Shown here: positions 63,721 to 64,000 of the stretch, in pieces
Layout of the letters: each line of letters starts with the position of its first letter
How positions within the stretch are numbered: the stretch's first letter is position 1
DNA from: Diphasiastrum complanatum
Taxonomy: Eukaryota; Streptophyta; Lycopodiopsida; Lycopodiales; Lycopodiaceae
Length of the DNA stretch: 64,000 nt
Assembly (NCBI GenBank): GCA_029204225.1
Contig: CM055107.1
Coordinates: 2,912,865 to 2,976,864, forward strand
Direction of reading: 5' to 3'
Notes under the pieces: model-generated
What the model was told of the DNA's origin: nothing
Database searches by the model: none
What the model saw: only the letters and a program-made list of their open reading frames with translations
Made by a program: the position numbers and the translations under genes

Positions 63721-64000
63721 TCTCTTTTTATCGTCTCTTTTACTCCCCTCATCCCATCCCCCTCCTTTTTTTTTAATTGTGCATTTTTTGGGCCATGGAT
63801 AAAAGCTTGTGGGTAACAATTTAGGAGTTAAAGCTAGTGAGTTTGGGCTTGTGGTTAAACATTTCTGAAAATGGCGGGCCAAGATAGGAATTTGAAGGAT
63901 TGAAAAAAAAAAAATCAGTTTAAGGTAGTCAAGAAAATTTTTATGTTCATGATTTATGGGTAAAACTTTGGTAATTCAAAATAAATAAGAAAGCCATGTA
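63721..64000. other. Window edge, no feature
   Basis: T-rich then AT-rich sequence without recognisable coding. Confidence 0.4.

Noticed and set aside
63311-63816. Cys-Val and His-Thr rich frames of 97-163 codons
   Set aside because: Translation of dinucleotide repeats only.

Overview
This is nuclear DNA of a flowering plant with a large, transposon-rich genome. The signs are spliceosomal introns, plant-type LTR retrotransposons primed by initiator tRNA-Met (TGGTATCAGAGC), hAT and CACTA transposons, and long GA/CT and GT/CA microsatellites. I cannot name the species. There are no bacterial features.

The window is organised around one host gene that ordinary ORF calling misses. A NAT9-type GNAT acetyltransferase on the minus strand can be assembled from six small exons: 47269-47080, 46574-46503, 21232-21145, 20143-20011, 8340-8302 and 8242-8225. 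They give about 179 codons in a continuous reading frame with GT-AG junctions. The coding sequence is only 540 nt but the gene spans 39 kb, because intron 2 is about 25.3 kb and intron 4 about 11.7 kb. Most of the window from 8.2 to 47.3 kb is therefore transposon-filled intron.

Intron 2 holds a four-level nest. A hAT element (27207-43907) is flanked by a perfect 8-bp target duplication, ATCCCACT. It was entered by a chromovirus-type Ty3/gypsy element (28836-40965, minus strand, two LTRs about 96% identical). That element was entered, inside its reverse transcriptase, by a second, nearly intact hAT (31909-37927; perfect 12-bp TIR CAAGGTTGCATC; 8-bp duplication TTCTTAAC). The last intron of the inner hAT gene carries an antisense scrap of Ty1/copia. 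A second, rearranged gypsy piece (LTR, integrase end, LTR, PBS; 41822-42981) lies in the tail of the outer hAT. Intron 4 (8341-20010) contains older copia and gypsy debris, including a gag-protease-only copia, a chromodomain gypsy end, and a plus-strand gypsy remnant.

Outside the gene, 0-5.5 kb has a copia LTR rich in CACACGTGTG-like palindromes and a third hAT fragment. From 47.8 kb rightwards there is a copia RT scrap just upstream of NAT9, a CACTA (TNP2) pseudogene, a broken minus-strand protein region of unknown identity, a gypsy integrase end, and a 5'-truncated copia (56.3-60.8 kb) with the same LTR family as 0.5-1.3 kb. After these come an 18-bp minisatellite, a CATG-rich tandem array with embedded GA tracts, and alternating purine-pyrimidine repeats.

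Only NAT9 looks like a functional host gene. The inner hAT transposase is the least damaged mobile gene, with one stop and one frameshift. Everything else recognisable is decayed mobile DNA.
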